In this document: one piece after another, positions 1 through 7,906 of the stretch
Layout of the letters: each line of letters starts with the position of its first letter
How positions within the stretch are numbered: the stretch's first letter is position 1
NCBI RefSeq assembly: GCF_900101455.1
Contig: NZ_FMZJ01000007.1
Span: 124,001 to 188,000, forward strand
DNA from: Sphingomonas sp. YR710
GTDB taxonomy: Bacteria; Pseudomonadota; Alphaproteobacteria; Sphingomonadales; Sphingomonadaceae
Direction of reading: 5' to 3'
DNA: 64,000 bases
Made by a program: the position numbers and the translations under genes
The notes under the pieces: generated by a model
What the model was told of the DNA's origin: nothing
Databases searched by the model: none
Seen by the model: the letters and a program-made list of their open reading frames with translations, nothing else

Positions 1-275
1 CGAACTTCTACGGCTTCTCCCCCGCGCCGAAGCCCGAACTGATCGCCTGGGCGAAGACCCCCTCGCCCGCGCTGTCCCTCTCCAAGGGCCTCGACCGCGA
101 CCGCGGCGTCGACGAAAGCGGCAACCAGATCGCGATCTTCGGCCGGGTCGGCTCGCGTCCGTTCCACCGCAGCGAGATGGAGAAACTGTTCCTGAACTCG
201 CGCGGCGAACCGTGGAAGGTGAGCGATACGCCGAGCTTTGCGGACTGGGTGCCGGCGAGGGTGGCGGGGCGGTAG
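1..275 (+). CDS. C-terminal part of an unrecognised protein (cut by window edge)
   Basis: An open frame runs from base 3 to a TAG stop at 273-275 and encodes about 90 residues of a larger protein whose start lies outside the window. It contains NFYGFSPAPKPEL and GNQIAIFGRVGSRPF and ends in PARVAGR. Codon use is GC-rich like the core genes. I do not recognise the family with certainty; a DUF1838-type secreted protein is a weak guess from memory of the motif. No domain or catalytic residue can be assigned from this fragment. Confidence 0.6.
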   Translation, partial: NFYGFSPAPKPELIAWAKTPSPALSLSKGLDRDRGVDESGNQIAIFGRVGSRPFHRSEMEKLFLNSRGEPWKVSDTPSFADWVPARVAGR

Positions 276-330
276 CTCCCATAGGCGCATTACGGCGTCT
301 CTTCGATATGATGAGAGGCCCAACCCAACT

Positions 331-423
331 CGTCATTCCCGCGAAGGCGGGAACCCATATCCTCTGAAGCTCGAACCTCTTGTGGTTCGGAGATTATAGG
401 TTCCCGCCTTCGCGGGAATGACG
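331..423. repeat. Long inverted repeat, REP-like, intergenic
   Basis: Bases 331-355 and 399-423 are perfect 25-base inverse complements, each containing the self-complementary core CCCGCnnnnGCGGG. Between them, 372-389 forms a second small hairpin (CGAACC/GGTTCG). The result is a branched palindrome between the first gene and vapBC. A related single hairpin lies at 18408-18432. It resembles bacterial interspersed palindromes and could also end transcription of the upstream gene. Confidence 0.8.
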
Positions 424-444
424 AATTCGGAGAGCTGATACCTC

Positions 445-466
445 ATGCGCTCAGCATTCAGCGCAT
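445..466. promoter_or_regulatory. Inverted repeat upstream of vapB, candidate operator
   Basis: ATGCGCT and AGCGCAT are separated by 8 bases and lie 55 bases before the vapB start. VapB-VapC complexes usually bind palindromes in their own promoter, so this is a reasonable autoregulatory operator. That role is inferred; no clear -35/-10 pair was identified. Confidence 0.4.
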
Positions 467-521
467 AGATAATAGCATCATTCGGTGATAGAATCGTGCC
501 TCAACACGAGGACGATCACCC

Positions 522-719
522 ATGCGAACAACCCTTGCACTCGATGACGATCTCGTAGCCAAGGCCCAGGCCTATACGGGACTCAAGGAGAAATCCGCGC
601 TCGTCCGCGAGGCGCTCAAGGCCCTGGTCGAACGCGAGAGTGCGCGCCGACTGATCTTGCTTGGCGGAACAGAGCCGGACATCGTCGCGGCGCCCCGGCG
701 GCGCAGCGGGGACGAATGA
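522..719 (+). CDS. vapB: VapB-type antitoxin
   Basis: The 65-residue protein starts MRTTLALDDDLV, the usual beginning of VapB-family antitoxins. In this family an N-terminal DNA-binding segment (about residues 1-45, including ALVREALKALVERE) is followed by a charged tail that wraps the toxin. It should neutralise the VapC encoded immediately downstream and repress the operon. The stop overlaps the vapC start as ATGA, which indicates translational coupling. A GAGGA-like ribosome site precedes the ATG. Confidence 0.85.
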   Translation: MRTTLALDDDLVAKAQAYTGLKEKSALVREALKALVERESARRLILLGGTEPDIVAAPRRRSGDE

Positions 720-1075
720 TCCTCGTCGACAGTTCCGTCTGGATAGATCATCTCCGAAGCGCCGATGCTGACCTCTCCCGCTGCCTCGCAGCGGACCAGG
801 TTCTGTCCCATCCGTTCGTCCTCGGCGAGATCGCTTTGGTCAGTCTACGTCAGCGGGATATCGTGCTCGGAGCGCTCCGCGGATTGCCCACAGCGACGCT
901 CGCCAGTGACGACGAGGTGCAAATCCTGATCGATCGGGAATCGCTCCATGGCATCGGGATCGGCTATGTCGATGCCCACCTGCTGACCTCCGTGCGCCTC
1001 ATGCCCGGATCCCGGCTGTGGACCCGCGACAAGCGGCTGCACGGAGTGGCGGCAAAGTTGGGGCTCATCGATTAA
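716..1075 (+). CDS. vapC: VapC toxin, PIN-domain ribonuclease
   Basis: This is a 119-residue PIN-domain protein of normal VapC length. The expected acidic metal-binding residues are present: D5 (LVDSSVWID), E39 (LGEIA), D86 (YVDAHLL) and D105 (TRDKRL). VapC toxins cleave RNA, often initiator tRNA or rRNA, when freed from VapB. It overlaps vapB by 4 bases at its start and the convergent xerC by 4 bases at its end. The intact active site suggests a functional toxin; the target cannot be read from the sequence. Confidence 0.88.
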   Translation: MILVDSSVWIDHLRSADADLSRCLAADQVLSHPFVLGEIALVSLRQRDIVLGALRGLPTATLASDDEVQILIDRESLHGIGIGYVDAHLLTSVRLMPGSRLWTRDKRLHGVAAKLGLID

Positions 1076-2055
1076 GCCCGCGGGTGGGCATTCCGGTACA
1101 CATCGAGCAGATGCGCCGCATCGACGCCCGTATAGACCTGCGTCGACGACAGGCTCGCGTGCCCAAGCAATTCCTGCAGCGAGCGCAGATCGGCACCCCG
1201 CCCGAGCAGGTGCGTCGCAAAGCTGTGCCTTAACGCATGCGGCGTGGTACGCTCGTTCAAACCCAGACGCACCCGCGCCGCCTGAACCGCGCGGCGGATG
1301 ATCTCCGGGGCCAGCGGGCCGCCGCGCGCACCCCGGAACAGGATTTCGCCGGGAGCCGTGCCGTAGGGGCACAGGCCGACGTAAAGCTCGATCGCGGCAC
1401 GTACCGGCGCGATCAACGGCACGATCCGCGTCTTGGCGCGCTTGCCCGTCACCGACAGCGTTTCGCCGAGCGGCAATATGTCGCCGGTCAGCGCCATCGC
1501 CTCGCCGATGCGCAAGCCCGCGCCGTAGAGCAGCAACAGCACCGCCTCATCGCGCGCGGCGATCCAGGGTTCGCTCGCAGATTCGGCGGCGTCCTCGGCG
1601 ATGGCGGCGATGTCGGCCGGAGCGACCGGGCGCGGGACGCCCTTCTTGACCCGTGGCCCCTTCATCTTGACGGAGTTGCCGCTGCCACCCTGCCCGGCCC
1701 GGACGAAATCGAGAAAGCCCCGTACCGCCGACAGTTCGCGCGCGGCCGAACTGTTGCCCAAGCCATCGCCGCGTCGTTCGGAGAGGAAGCCGCGCAAATC
1801 GCCGCGATCGATGCTGGCAAGCATGGTGGCGTCCACCATCTGGCCGCGATGCTGGCCCAGAAAGCCGATCAGCCGATGCGCGGTCGCCTGATAGGCGCGG
1901 ATGGTATGTTCGGACCGCCGCCGGTCGCGGCGCAGATGATCGGCCCAGGCGACGGCGAGCGCGCGGGCCGGGTGGTCATCCAGTGCTATGTTCACGTTCG
2001 TGAACTCGCACCGGATATTTGGTTGCGCGATTTCCGAGCCGCCGAGTGATTCCAC
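1072..2055 (-). CDS. xerC: Tyrosine recombinase XerC
   Basis: This is a 327-residue tyrosine recombinase with an N-terminal SAM-like core-binding domain (about 30-125) and a C-terminal catalytic domain. Catalytic residues visible are R182 (GAGLRIGEAM), a lysine in GKRAKT, H273 and R276 (HALRHSFATHLL), H299 (LLGHASL) and the nucleophile Y308 (TQVYTGV). With XerD it should resolve chromosome dimers at dif. The gene follows the DUF484 gene by 22 bases on the same strand, a common proteobacterial pairing. The first 20-25 residues are atypical, so a later non-ATG start is possible. Confidence 0.9.
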   Translation of the reverse strand: MESLGGSEIAQPNIRCEFTNVNIALDDHPARALAVAWADHLRRDRRRSEHTIRAYQATAHRLIGFLGQHRGQMVDATMLASIDRGDLRGFLSERRGDGLGNSSAARELSAVRGFLDFVRAGQGGSGNSVKMKGPRVKKGVPRPVAPADIAAIAEDAAESASEPWIAARDEAVLLLLYGAGLRIGEAMALTGDILPLGETLSVTGKRAKTRIVPLIAPVRAAIELYVGLCPYGTAPGEILFRGARGGPLAPEIIRRAVQAARVRLGLNERTTPHALRHSFATHLLGRGADLRSLQELLGHASLSSTQVYTGVDAAHLLDVYRNAHPRA

Positions 2056-2077
2056 TCGGCTCGAAATCGCTGAAGGG

Positions 2078-2638
2078 TCAAGGGAGCAGCCACCGCCCGA
2101 TCATGCGCGAAAGCATCGCGCCGAGGAAGCCCAGCAATTCGGAACCCGCACGATTGTCGAACCCCTGCGGGCGCCTTTGGCCCAAAGCGAGCACACCGCC
2201 GGGCAGCGGCGGTTCCGATGGCAGCCGTACCAGAGCCTCGGCACGGATCAGTTCGGATGCCGGCCCGAACAAGGGATGCCCGCGATCGACCCCGCGCATC
2301 ACCACGCCGTCAATGTCCTGGATCGATCGCTCGACGATGCGGCGTTCGACGAATTGCAGTCCCGACGCATCGGCGCGCAATCCCCGATCGCCGACGAACA
2401 ACGCCACCGATACCGCGTCGAGGCCGAGAAGATCTGGCCACAATTGGGTGACGATGTGAATCAGATGATCGAGCCCGTCGGCATCGGTCGCCGCCAGCAC
2501 CGCGGCGTGGATCGAGGAAACAGCGCCCGAATGGCCGCGCGCGAAAGCGATCAGATCCTGATTCGCCTCCTCCACCTCCGCCATGCGGCGGCGGAGCGAG
2601 GCCATCGCGCCACCTTCAAAATCGATCACACTGCCCAT
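2078..2638 (-). CDS. DUF484 family protein (GAF-like fold)
   Basis: This 186-residue protein matches the DUF484 pattern: an N-terminal helix (MASLRRRMAEVEEAN) followed by a GAF-like domain and a C-terminal segment (GFLGAMLSRMIGRWL). DUF484 genes are typically found directly before xerC, as here. The biochemical role is not established; an accessory role near XerC is suggested only by position. The start could also be the internal ATG about 12 codons in. Confidence 0.75.
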   Translation of the reverse strand: MGSVIDFEGGAMASLRRRMAEVEEANQDLIAFARGHSGAVSSIHAAVLAATDADGLDHLIHIVTQLWPDLLGLDAVSVALFVGDRGLRADASGLQFVERRIVERSIQDIDGVVMRGVDRGHPLFGPASELIRAEALVRLPSEPPLPGGVLALGQRRPQGFDNRAGSELLGFLGAMLSRMIGRWLLP

Positions 2639-2711
2639 CGGCGCAGTCTATGCCACATTGGTTAACAGGCAATGGCGATATTATTACGCGCTCGGAATTT
2701 GGGTTTCCAAC

Positions 2712-2738
2712 TCCTCCCCCGAGATTGCTCGGGGAGGA
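2712..2738. terminator. GC-rich hairpin between fsa and the DUF484 gene
   Basis: TCCTCCCC(C)GAG and CTCGGGGAGGA pair around an ATTG loop. It lies just after the stop of the minus-strand aldolase gene and could end its transcript, though no strong T-run is present. The same stem sequence occurs at the ends of the palindromic element at 5772-5910, so this may be a half-copy of that family. Confidence 0.5.
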
Positions 2739-2752
2739 ATTTAGGATTTTAG

Positions 2753-3406
2753 TCAGAGAATCGACTGACCCGTCTTCGCCCAATCGGCCATGAAGCCCTG
2801 GATACCCTTGTCGGTGAGCGGGTGATTGAACAGCGCCTTGATGACGGCTGGCGGCGCGGTCATCACGTCGGCGCCGATCTTGGCCGATTCGAGGATGTGG
2901 ATCGGGTGGCGGACGCTGGCGACAAGGATTTCGGTGCCGAAATCATAATTGTCGTAGATCTGGCGGATATCGGCGATCAGGGCCATGCCGTCGAAGCCGA
3001 CATCGTCATGCCGGCCGACGAAGGGCGAGATGAACGAGGCGCCGGCCTTGGCCGCGAGCAACGCCTGATTGGCCGAGAAACACAGGGTGACGTTGACCAT
3101 CGTTCCCTCGTTGGTGAGCGCCTTGCAGGTCTTCAGCCCGTCGATCGTCAGCGGCACTTTGATGCACACGTTCGACGCGATCTTGCGAAGGATCTCGGCT
3201 TCCTTCATCATCGTCGCATGATCGAGCGCGACGACCTCGGCCGATACCGGCCCTTCGACGAGACCGCAGATTTCCTCGACGACTTCGACGAACTTGCGGC
3301 CCGATTTGGCGATCAGCGAGGGGTTGGTCGTGACGCCATCGAGCAGGCCGGTGGCGGCGAGTTCGGCAATGTCCGCGGTATCGGCTGTGTCGACGAAGAA
3401 TTTCAT
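2753..3406 (-). CDS. fsa: Transaldolase / fructose-6-phosphate aldolase-like (TalC/MipB group)
   Basis: The start at 3406 gives a 217-residue protein beginning MKFFVDTAD, the typical size and N-terminus of the short transaldolase group. [11 protein letters not shown] and the Schiff-base lysine K83 in [12 protein letters not shown] are present, as is [10 protein letters not shown]. It should act in the non-oxidative pentose phosphate pathway or in fructose-6-phosphate cleavage; the two activities cannot be separated by eye. A longer in-frame extension upstream lacks family similarity and was excluded. priA is divergent with a 96-base gap. Confidence 0.88.
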   Translation of the reverse strand: MKFFVDTADTADIAELAATGLLDGVTTNPSLIAKSGRKFVEVVEEICGLVEGPVSAEVVALDHATMMKEAEILRKIASNVCIKVPLTIDGLKTCKALTNEGTMVNVTLCFSANQALLAAKAGASFISPFVGRHDDVGFDGMALIADIRQIYDNYDFGTEILVASVRHPIHILESAKIGADVMTAPPAVIKALFNHPLTDKGIQGFMADWAKTGQSIL

Positions 3407-3502
3407 GGTTGCTTCCCTGATGATCTCTGATTCCCCGGCGCTATAGCCGCTGATCGACCATCGCGCATTTCCTTTCCGCGCCATGGCCCCTAATCAGGCG
3501 CC

Positions 3503-5671
3503 ATGGCCCGTGCCCATGTGCTCCTGCTCAACCCCGCCCTCGGGCCGCTCGATTATCGCGCCGATCGCGAGCATGCGGTCGCGCCCGGCAGCATCGTGCT
3601 CGCGCCGCTTGGGCCCCGCCAGCTTGTCGGCGTGGTGTGGGAAGAGGAAAGCCTGCCGTCGGACAATCAGGTCGGCGACAATCGGCTGCGACCGTTGCTC
3701 AGCGTCTATGACGTGCCGCCGATCGCCGCGCCGCTCCGCCGCTTGATCGAGTGGACCGCCGATTATTATCTGGCACCGCCGGCAGCTGTGCTGCGCATGG
3801 CGCTGCCGTCATCGAGCGCGCTCGACGGCACCCGCAGCATCACGGAATATCGACTGACCGGCGTGGCTCCGGACCGAATGACGCCGCAACGCGAACAGGC
3901 GCTCGATCGGATCGGCGCGCGACAGGGCCTGATCCGCGAACTGGCGACGATAGCCGAGGTCAGCGAGGCAGTGATTCGCGGCTTGGTGAAGTCCGGCGCG
4001 ATCGAGGCGGTAACGGTGTCGATCGATTCGCCCTGGCCGGCGCCCGATCCCGATCATGCCGCGCCCGACCTGTCCGACGAGCAGCAGCTTGCGACCGGCA
4101 TGCTGGTTGACGCTGTCGACGCGAAGGCGTTCCATCCGTTCCTGCTCGACGGTGTTACCGGATCGGGCAAGACCGAGGTCTATTTCGAGGCGATCGCCGC
4201 TGCGCTGCGCCAGGATCGACAAAGCCTTGTGCTGCTCCCCGAAATCGCGCTGACCGAGCCGTTCCTGAAGCGCTTCGAAGCGCGGTTCGGCGAGCGGCCG
4301 GTCGCATGGCACAGCGAATTGCGGCAATCGCAGCGCCGACGGGCGTGGCGATCGATATCGAGTGGCGATGCCAAGGTGGTGGTCGGGGCGCGATCGGCCT
4401 TGTTCCTGCCCTATCGCAACCTCGGCTTGATCGTGGTCGACGAGGCGCATGAGACGAGCTTCAAGCAGGAGGATGGCGTCCTCTACCATGCCCGCGATGT
4501 TGCCGTGATGCGCGCGAAACTCGAGGACATTCCGGTCGTCCTGGCTTCGGCCACCCCGGCGATCGAGACGCGCCAGCAGGCGGCGATCGGACGCTACACC
4601 GAACTCAAGCTCACCGCGCGCCACGGCGTTGCCGAAATGCCGGAGATCATCGCGATCGACCTGCTCGCCGATCCGCCGCCGCGCGGCCGATGGATCGCGC
4701 CGACGTTGATCAGGGCGCTGGCCGAGACACTCGCACGCGGCGAACAGAGCCTGATGTTTCTCAACCGGCGCGGATTTGCGCCGTTGACCCTGTGCCGTCA
4801 TTGCGGACATCGCTTCCAATGCCCCAATTGCACGTCTTGGATGGTCGAGCACCGGCTGGTCGCACGGCTGCAATGCCACCACTGCGGGCACACCATGGCG
4901 CCGCCGCGCGCCTGCCCCGAATGCAAGACCGAAGACAGTCTGGTCGCCTGCGGCCCCGGCGTCGAGCGGATCGCGGATGAGGTGACGGCGCTCTTCCCCG
5001 ACGCACGGATGGCGATCGCGACATCGGACACGCTCTCGACCCCGGCGCGCGCCGCCGAATTCGTCGAGCGGATGGAGGCTGGTGCGATCGACGTGGTGGT
5101 CGGCACCCAGCTCGTCACCAAAGGCTATCATTTCCCGAACCTGACATTGGTCGGCGTGATCGATGCCGATTTGGGGCTGTCCGGCGGCGACCTGCGCGCC
5201 GCCGAGCGCAGCTTCCAGCAGATCGCGCAGGTGGCCGGCCGCGCTGGGCGCGGCGAGAAGCCCGGGCATGTCTATGTCCAGACGCATGAGCCGACCGCGC
5301 CGGTGATCCAGGCGTTGCTCTCCGGCGATGCCGCGAGCTTCTATGCCGCCGAAACCGAGGCGCGGCGGATGGCGCATGCGCCGCCGTTCGGCCGCTATGC
5401 CGCGATCATCGTGTCGAGCGAACATGCCGACGAAGCCGCGGAGACGGCACGGCTGATCGGACGCAGCGCGCCCGAAGTGGACGGGATGCATGTGTTCGGC
5501 CCCGCCCCTGCCCCGCTCGCCATGCTGCGCGGGCGGCACCGCCAACGGCTGCTCGTCCATGCGCGGCGGACGCTCGACGTGCAGGAAGTGATCCGGGGCT
5601 GGCTCGGCGCACTGACCTGGCCGCGCGGCGTGCGCGTGGCGGTGGATGTCGACCCGTATAATTTCCTGTGA
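3503..5671 (+). CDS. priA: Primosomal replication-restart helicase PriA
   Basis: The 722-residue protein has the full PriA layout: an N-terminal DNA-binding domain, then a superfamily 2 helicase core with Walker A GVTGSGKTEVY near residue 215 and Walker B VVDEAHETSF. Two zinc-binding strands follow (CRHCGHRFQCPNC and CHHCGHTM...CPEC), then motifs V and VI (GTQLVTKGYHFPN and QVAGRAGRGEK). It reloads the replicative helicase at stalled forks. The N-terminal part is slightly divergent, as is common in alphaproteobacteria. It stands alone upstream of the flagellar block. Confidence 0.95.
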   Translation: MARAHVLLLNPALGPLDYRADREHAVAPGSIVLAPLGPRQLVGVVWEEESLPSDNQVGDNRLRPLLSVYDVPPIAAPLRRLIEWTADYYLAPPAAVLRMALPSSSALDGTRSITEYRLTGVAPDRMTPQREQALDRIGARQGLIRELATIAEVSEAVIRGLVKSGAIEAVTVSIDSPWPAPDPDHAAPDLSDEQQLATGMLVDAVDAKAFHPFLLDGVTGSGKTEVYFEAIAAALRQDRQSLVLLPEIALTEPFLKRFEARFGERPVAWHSELRQSQRRRAWRSISSGDAKVVVGARSALFLPYRNLGLIVVDEAHETSFKQEDGVLYHARDVAVMRAKLEDIPVVLASATPAIETRQQAAIGRYTELKLTARHGVAEMPEIIAIDLLADPPPRGRWIAPTLIRALAETLARGEQSLMFLNRRGFAPLTLCRHCGHRFQCPNCTSWMVEHRLVARLQCHHCGHTMAPPRACPECKTEDSLVACGPGVERIADEVTALFPDARMAIATSDTLSTPARAAEFVERMEAGAIDVVVGTQLVTKGYHFPNLTLVGVIDADLGLSGGDLRAAERSFQQIAQVAGRAGRGEKPGHVYVQTHEPTAPVIQALLSGDAASFYAAETEARRMAHAPPFGRYAAIIVSSEHADEAAETARLIGRSAPEVDGMHVFGPAPAPLAMLRGRHRQRLLVHARRTLDVQEVIRGWLGALTWPRGVRVAVDVDPYNFL

Positions 5672-5694
5672 ATTGAGCCGGCGAAAGCGAGAAA

Positions 5695-5720
5695 TTAACG
5701 CGTGCTAACGCGAAATTAAC
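5695..5720. promoter_or_regulatory. CtrA-like sites upstream of fliP
   Basis: CTAA-N7-TTAAC at 5705-5720 differs by one base from the CtrA consensus TTAA-N7-TTAAC. TTAA-N6-CTAAC at 5695-5709 overlaps it. TAAC recurs at 5696, 5706 and 5717, close to one helical turn apart. CtrA is the alphaproteobacterial cell-cycle and motility regulator, so a site 30 bases before the fliP start fits. Binding is inferred. Confidence 0.5.
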
Positions 5721-5747
5721 CCTTTGGCGTGTTGAAAGGACTAGGAA

Positions 5748-6680
5748 ATGACCATGACCTTTCGCCTCGCTTCCAATTCCTCCCCGAGCTTTCTCGGGGA
5801 GGGGGACCATCCGCAGGATGGTGGAGGGGCCTGCGCGCGCTTCGGATGTAGCGCAGGCCCCTCCACCGCTCTTCGAGCGGTCCCCCTCCCCGTTCCGGGG
5901 AGGAATTGGATACTCGTAGCGATAGCCCTTCTATTGCTGCTGTTCGCCGTACCATCGTTCGCCGCCGATATCCCGGGCTCGCAACTAGGCCCCGCCCAGA
6001 GCGGCGCGCTGGACAAGGCGATGACGACGATCGCAGGCGACGGCAAGCCGCTGTCGCTGTCGCTCCAGATCCTCATATTGATGAGCCTGCTGACGGTGCT
6101 GCCGTCGCTGGTGCTGATGATGACGAGCTTTACCCGGATCATCATCGTGCTTTCGCTGCTGCGGCAGGCGCTTGGCCTCCAGCAGACCCCGCCCAATCAG
6201 GTTCTGGTCGGGCTGGCTTTGTTCCTGTCGATGTTCATCATGCGGCCCTCGCTCGATCAGATCAACGCCAGTGCGTTCAAACCGTACGGCGCCGGCCAAA
6301 TCACGATCGAGGAAGCGGTGACCCGTTCGGGCACGGTGCTCCACGGCTTCATGATGCGGCAGACCCGGCAGACCGATCTCAAGCTGTTCGCCGACCTCGC
6401 CAAGGTTCCGGCATTCGCATCACCCGCCGACGTCCCCTTCTCGATCCTGCTGCCGGCTTATGTGACCAGCGAATTGAAGACCGCGTTCCAGATCGGCTTC
6501 CTGATCTTCCTGCCCTTCCTCGTCATCGATCTGGTGGTAGCCTCCACCCTGATGTCGCTGGGCATGATGATGCTGTCGCCGGCGATCATATCGATGCCGT
6601 TCAAGCTGCTGCTGTTCGTGCTGGTCGATGGATGGGCGCTGACAATGGGTTCGCTCGCGGCGAGTTTCGGCGGTGGTTGA
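5748..6680 (+). CDS. fliP: Flagellar export gate protein FliP, with palindrome-encoded N-terminal extension
   Basis: FliP is a membrane subunit of the flagellar type III export gate. Typical FliP segments are seen: FTRIIIVLSLLRQALGLQQTPPNQVL, FLSMFIMRPSLD (each quoted in part), and a C-terminal pair of membrane helices ending MGSLAASFGGG. FliP normally has a cleaved signal peptide; here its hydrophobic core begins at I55 (ILVAIALLLLLFAVPSFAA). Residues 9-54 are encoded by a 139-bp palindromic repeat. No ATG, GTG or TTG lies in frame between the repeat and the core, so ATG 5748 is the only usual start. Confidence 0.88.
   Translation: MTMTFRLASNSSPSFLGEGDHPQDGGGACARFGCSAGPSTALRAVPLPVPGRNWILVAIALLLLLFAVPSFAADIPGSQLGPAQSGALDKAMTTIAGDGKPLSLSLQILILMSLLTVLPSLVLMMTSFTRIIIVLSLLRQALGLQQTPPNQVLVGLALFLSMFIMRPSLDQINASAFKPYGAGQITIEEAVTRSGTVLHGFMMRQTRQTDLKLFADLAKVPAFASPADVPFSILLPAYVTSELKTAFQIGFLIFLPFLVIDLVVASTLMSLGMMMLSPAIISMPFKLLLFVLVDGWALTMGSLAASFGGG
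5772..5910. repeat. Nested palindromic element inside the 5' end of fliP
   Basis: The ends TCCAATTCCTCCCCG (5772-5786) and CGGGGAGGAATTGGA (5896-5910) are perfect inverse complements. Inside lie further pairs, including AGGCCCCTCCACC against GGTGGAGGGGCCT and GGGGGACC against GGTCCCCC. The whole 139 bp can fold into one long branched hairpin. It is read through by fliP without a stop. Similar architecture is seen at 6691-6811, 17577-17733 and 33636-33762. Confidence 0.85.
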
Positions 6681-6690
6681 CTTGGCGTAT

Positions 6691-6811
6691 CTCCCTCTCC
6701 CCCGCTTGCGGGGAAGAGGGCCGGGGAGAGGGGGCAGTGCTGGAGACTTTGTCGCGAACCTCTTCCCCACTGCCCCCTCTCCCAATCCTCTCCCCCTAAA
6801 GGGGGCGAGGG
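6691..6811. repeat. Nested palindromic element between fliP and fliQ
   Basis: The left end (CTCCCTCTCCCCCGC) and right end (CTCTCCCCCTAAAGGGGG) carry pyrimidine-purine self-pairing stems. Inner blocks GGGAGAGGGGGCAGTG... and ...CACTGCCCCCTCTCCC are inverse complements. The element fills nearly the whole fliP-fliQ spacer and may separate fliP expression from fliQ. Confidence 0.75.
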
Positions 6812-6845
6812 CTATTTGCTTTCGCGGAAAGTCGAGGAAAGACGC

Positions 6846-7127
6846 ATGAACAGCACCGCCTCCCCCGATTTCTTCATCGGCATCGCGCAGCAGGCGCTGT
6901 GGATTCTCGCGCTCGCATCGGCACCGATCCTGATCCCGGCACTCGCGGCCGGTGTCATCCTCGGCATGATTCAGGCGGCGACATCGATCAACGAGCAGAC
7001 ATTGAGTTTCGTGCCGAAGCTGATCGTGGTCGGCGCGGCTCTCGCCTTATTCGGCGGTGCGATCATGATGCTGATGGTCGATTTCACCCGCGAAATGTTC
7101 GCGCGCATTCCCGATCTCATGCGATGA
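6846..7127 (+). CDS. fliQ: Flagellar export gate protein FliQ
   Basis: This 93-residue protein has two membrane helices (about 17-40 and 56-80) and the conserved FliQ segments GMIQAATSINEQTLSFVPKL (trimmed) and a C-terminal FTREMFARIP. FliQ packs with FliP and FliR in the flagellar export gate. The ATG at 6846 was chosen because the family starts close to the first helix. It overlaps fliR by 4 bases (ATGA), indicating coupled translation. Confidence 0.92.
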   Translation: MNSTASPDFFIGIAQQALWILALASAPILIPALAAGVILGMIQAATSINEQTLSFVPKLIVVGAALALFGGAIMMLMVDFTREMFARIPDLMR

Positions 7128-7903
7128 TGCCGACCGCCTTTGCCGGGCTTGAAACCCAGCTCTGGCTGTGGATGGTTGCGATGATCCGGCCGGGCGCCGC
7201 GTTCATGGCGGCACCGGTATTCGGCGCGCCCGCGGTACCCATCCAACTTCGACTGGTCGTATCGCTGGCGATTGGAATCCCCGCGCTTGCCGCTACCCAT
7301 TTCGTGCTGCCGCAGGGCGGGATCGCCTCGTTCGAAGGCGTGATGATGGTGGCAGGCGAGATCATGATCGGGCTCGCTCTGGGCTTCGCCGTTCAGATCG
7401 GTTTTGCGTCGGCGCTGGTGGCAGGCGAAGTGATCAGCAATGCGATGGGCCTGGGTTTTGCCGCGATGATGGACCCGGCTAGCGGCGCGCCGACACCGGC
7501 CATTTCGCAGCTCCTCTCAATCATCGCCCTGTTCCTGTTCTTGGGCATCGGCGGCCATTTGCAGCTCGCGGCAATCATCGTCGAAAGCTATCGCGCGATG
7601 CCGCCAGGTGAAGCCTGGCTTGGAGCGCGGAGCATCCAGGAACTGGTCCTGTTCGGCGGCGACGTGTTCGCGGCAGGCCTCGCCATCGCCCTGCCGGTCG
7701 GCTTCGCGCTGATTTTGGTCCAGCTCGTGATGGCTATGCTGGCGCGATCCGCGCCGCAGATGAACATCTTCTCGGTCGGCCTGCCTGCCACTTTGATGGC
7801 GGGACTGGTCCTGCTCGCCATCGCCGCGCCCTCGATCGGCGACGGCATCACCGCAGCGGTGCAGCGTAGCCTGGCCACTGCACGGCACCTGGCGCTGGGA
7901 TAG
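7124..7903 (+). CDS. fliR: Flagellar export gate protein FliR
   Basis: A 259-residue integral membrane protein begins at the ATG overlapping the fliQ stop; a second ATG follows immediately. Family features include RPGAAFMAAPVFG near the N-terminus, several hydrophobic helices and LLVLVQLVMAMLARSAPQMNIFSVGLP-like sequence near residues 205-225, a hallmark of FliR. It completes the FliPQR gate. The downstream flhB begins 3 bases after its stop. Confidence 0.92.
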   Translation: MMPTAFAGLETQLWLWMVAMIRPGAAFMAAPVFGAPAVPIQLRLVVSLAIGIPALAATHFVLPQGGIASFEGVMMVAGEIMIGLALGFAVQIGFASALVAGEVISNAMGLGFAAMMDPASGAPTPAISQLLSIIALFLFLGIGGHLQLAAIIVESYRAMPPGEAWLGARSIQELVLFGGDVFAAGLAIALPVGFALILVQLVMAMLARSAPQMNIFSVGLPATLMAGLVLLAIAAPSIGDGITAAVQRSLATARHLALG

Positions 7904-7906
7904 ACC

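Noticed and set aside
3809-5560. Long minus-strand frame of 583 codons
   Set aside because: It is antisense to priA, whose motifs are unambiguous.
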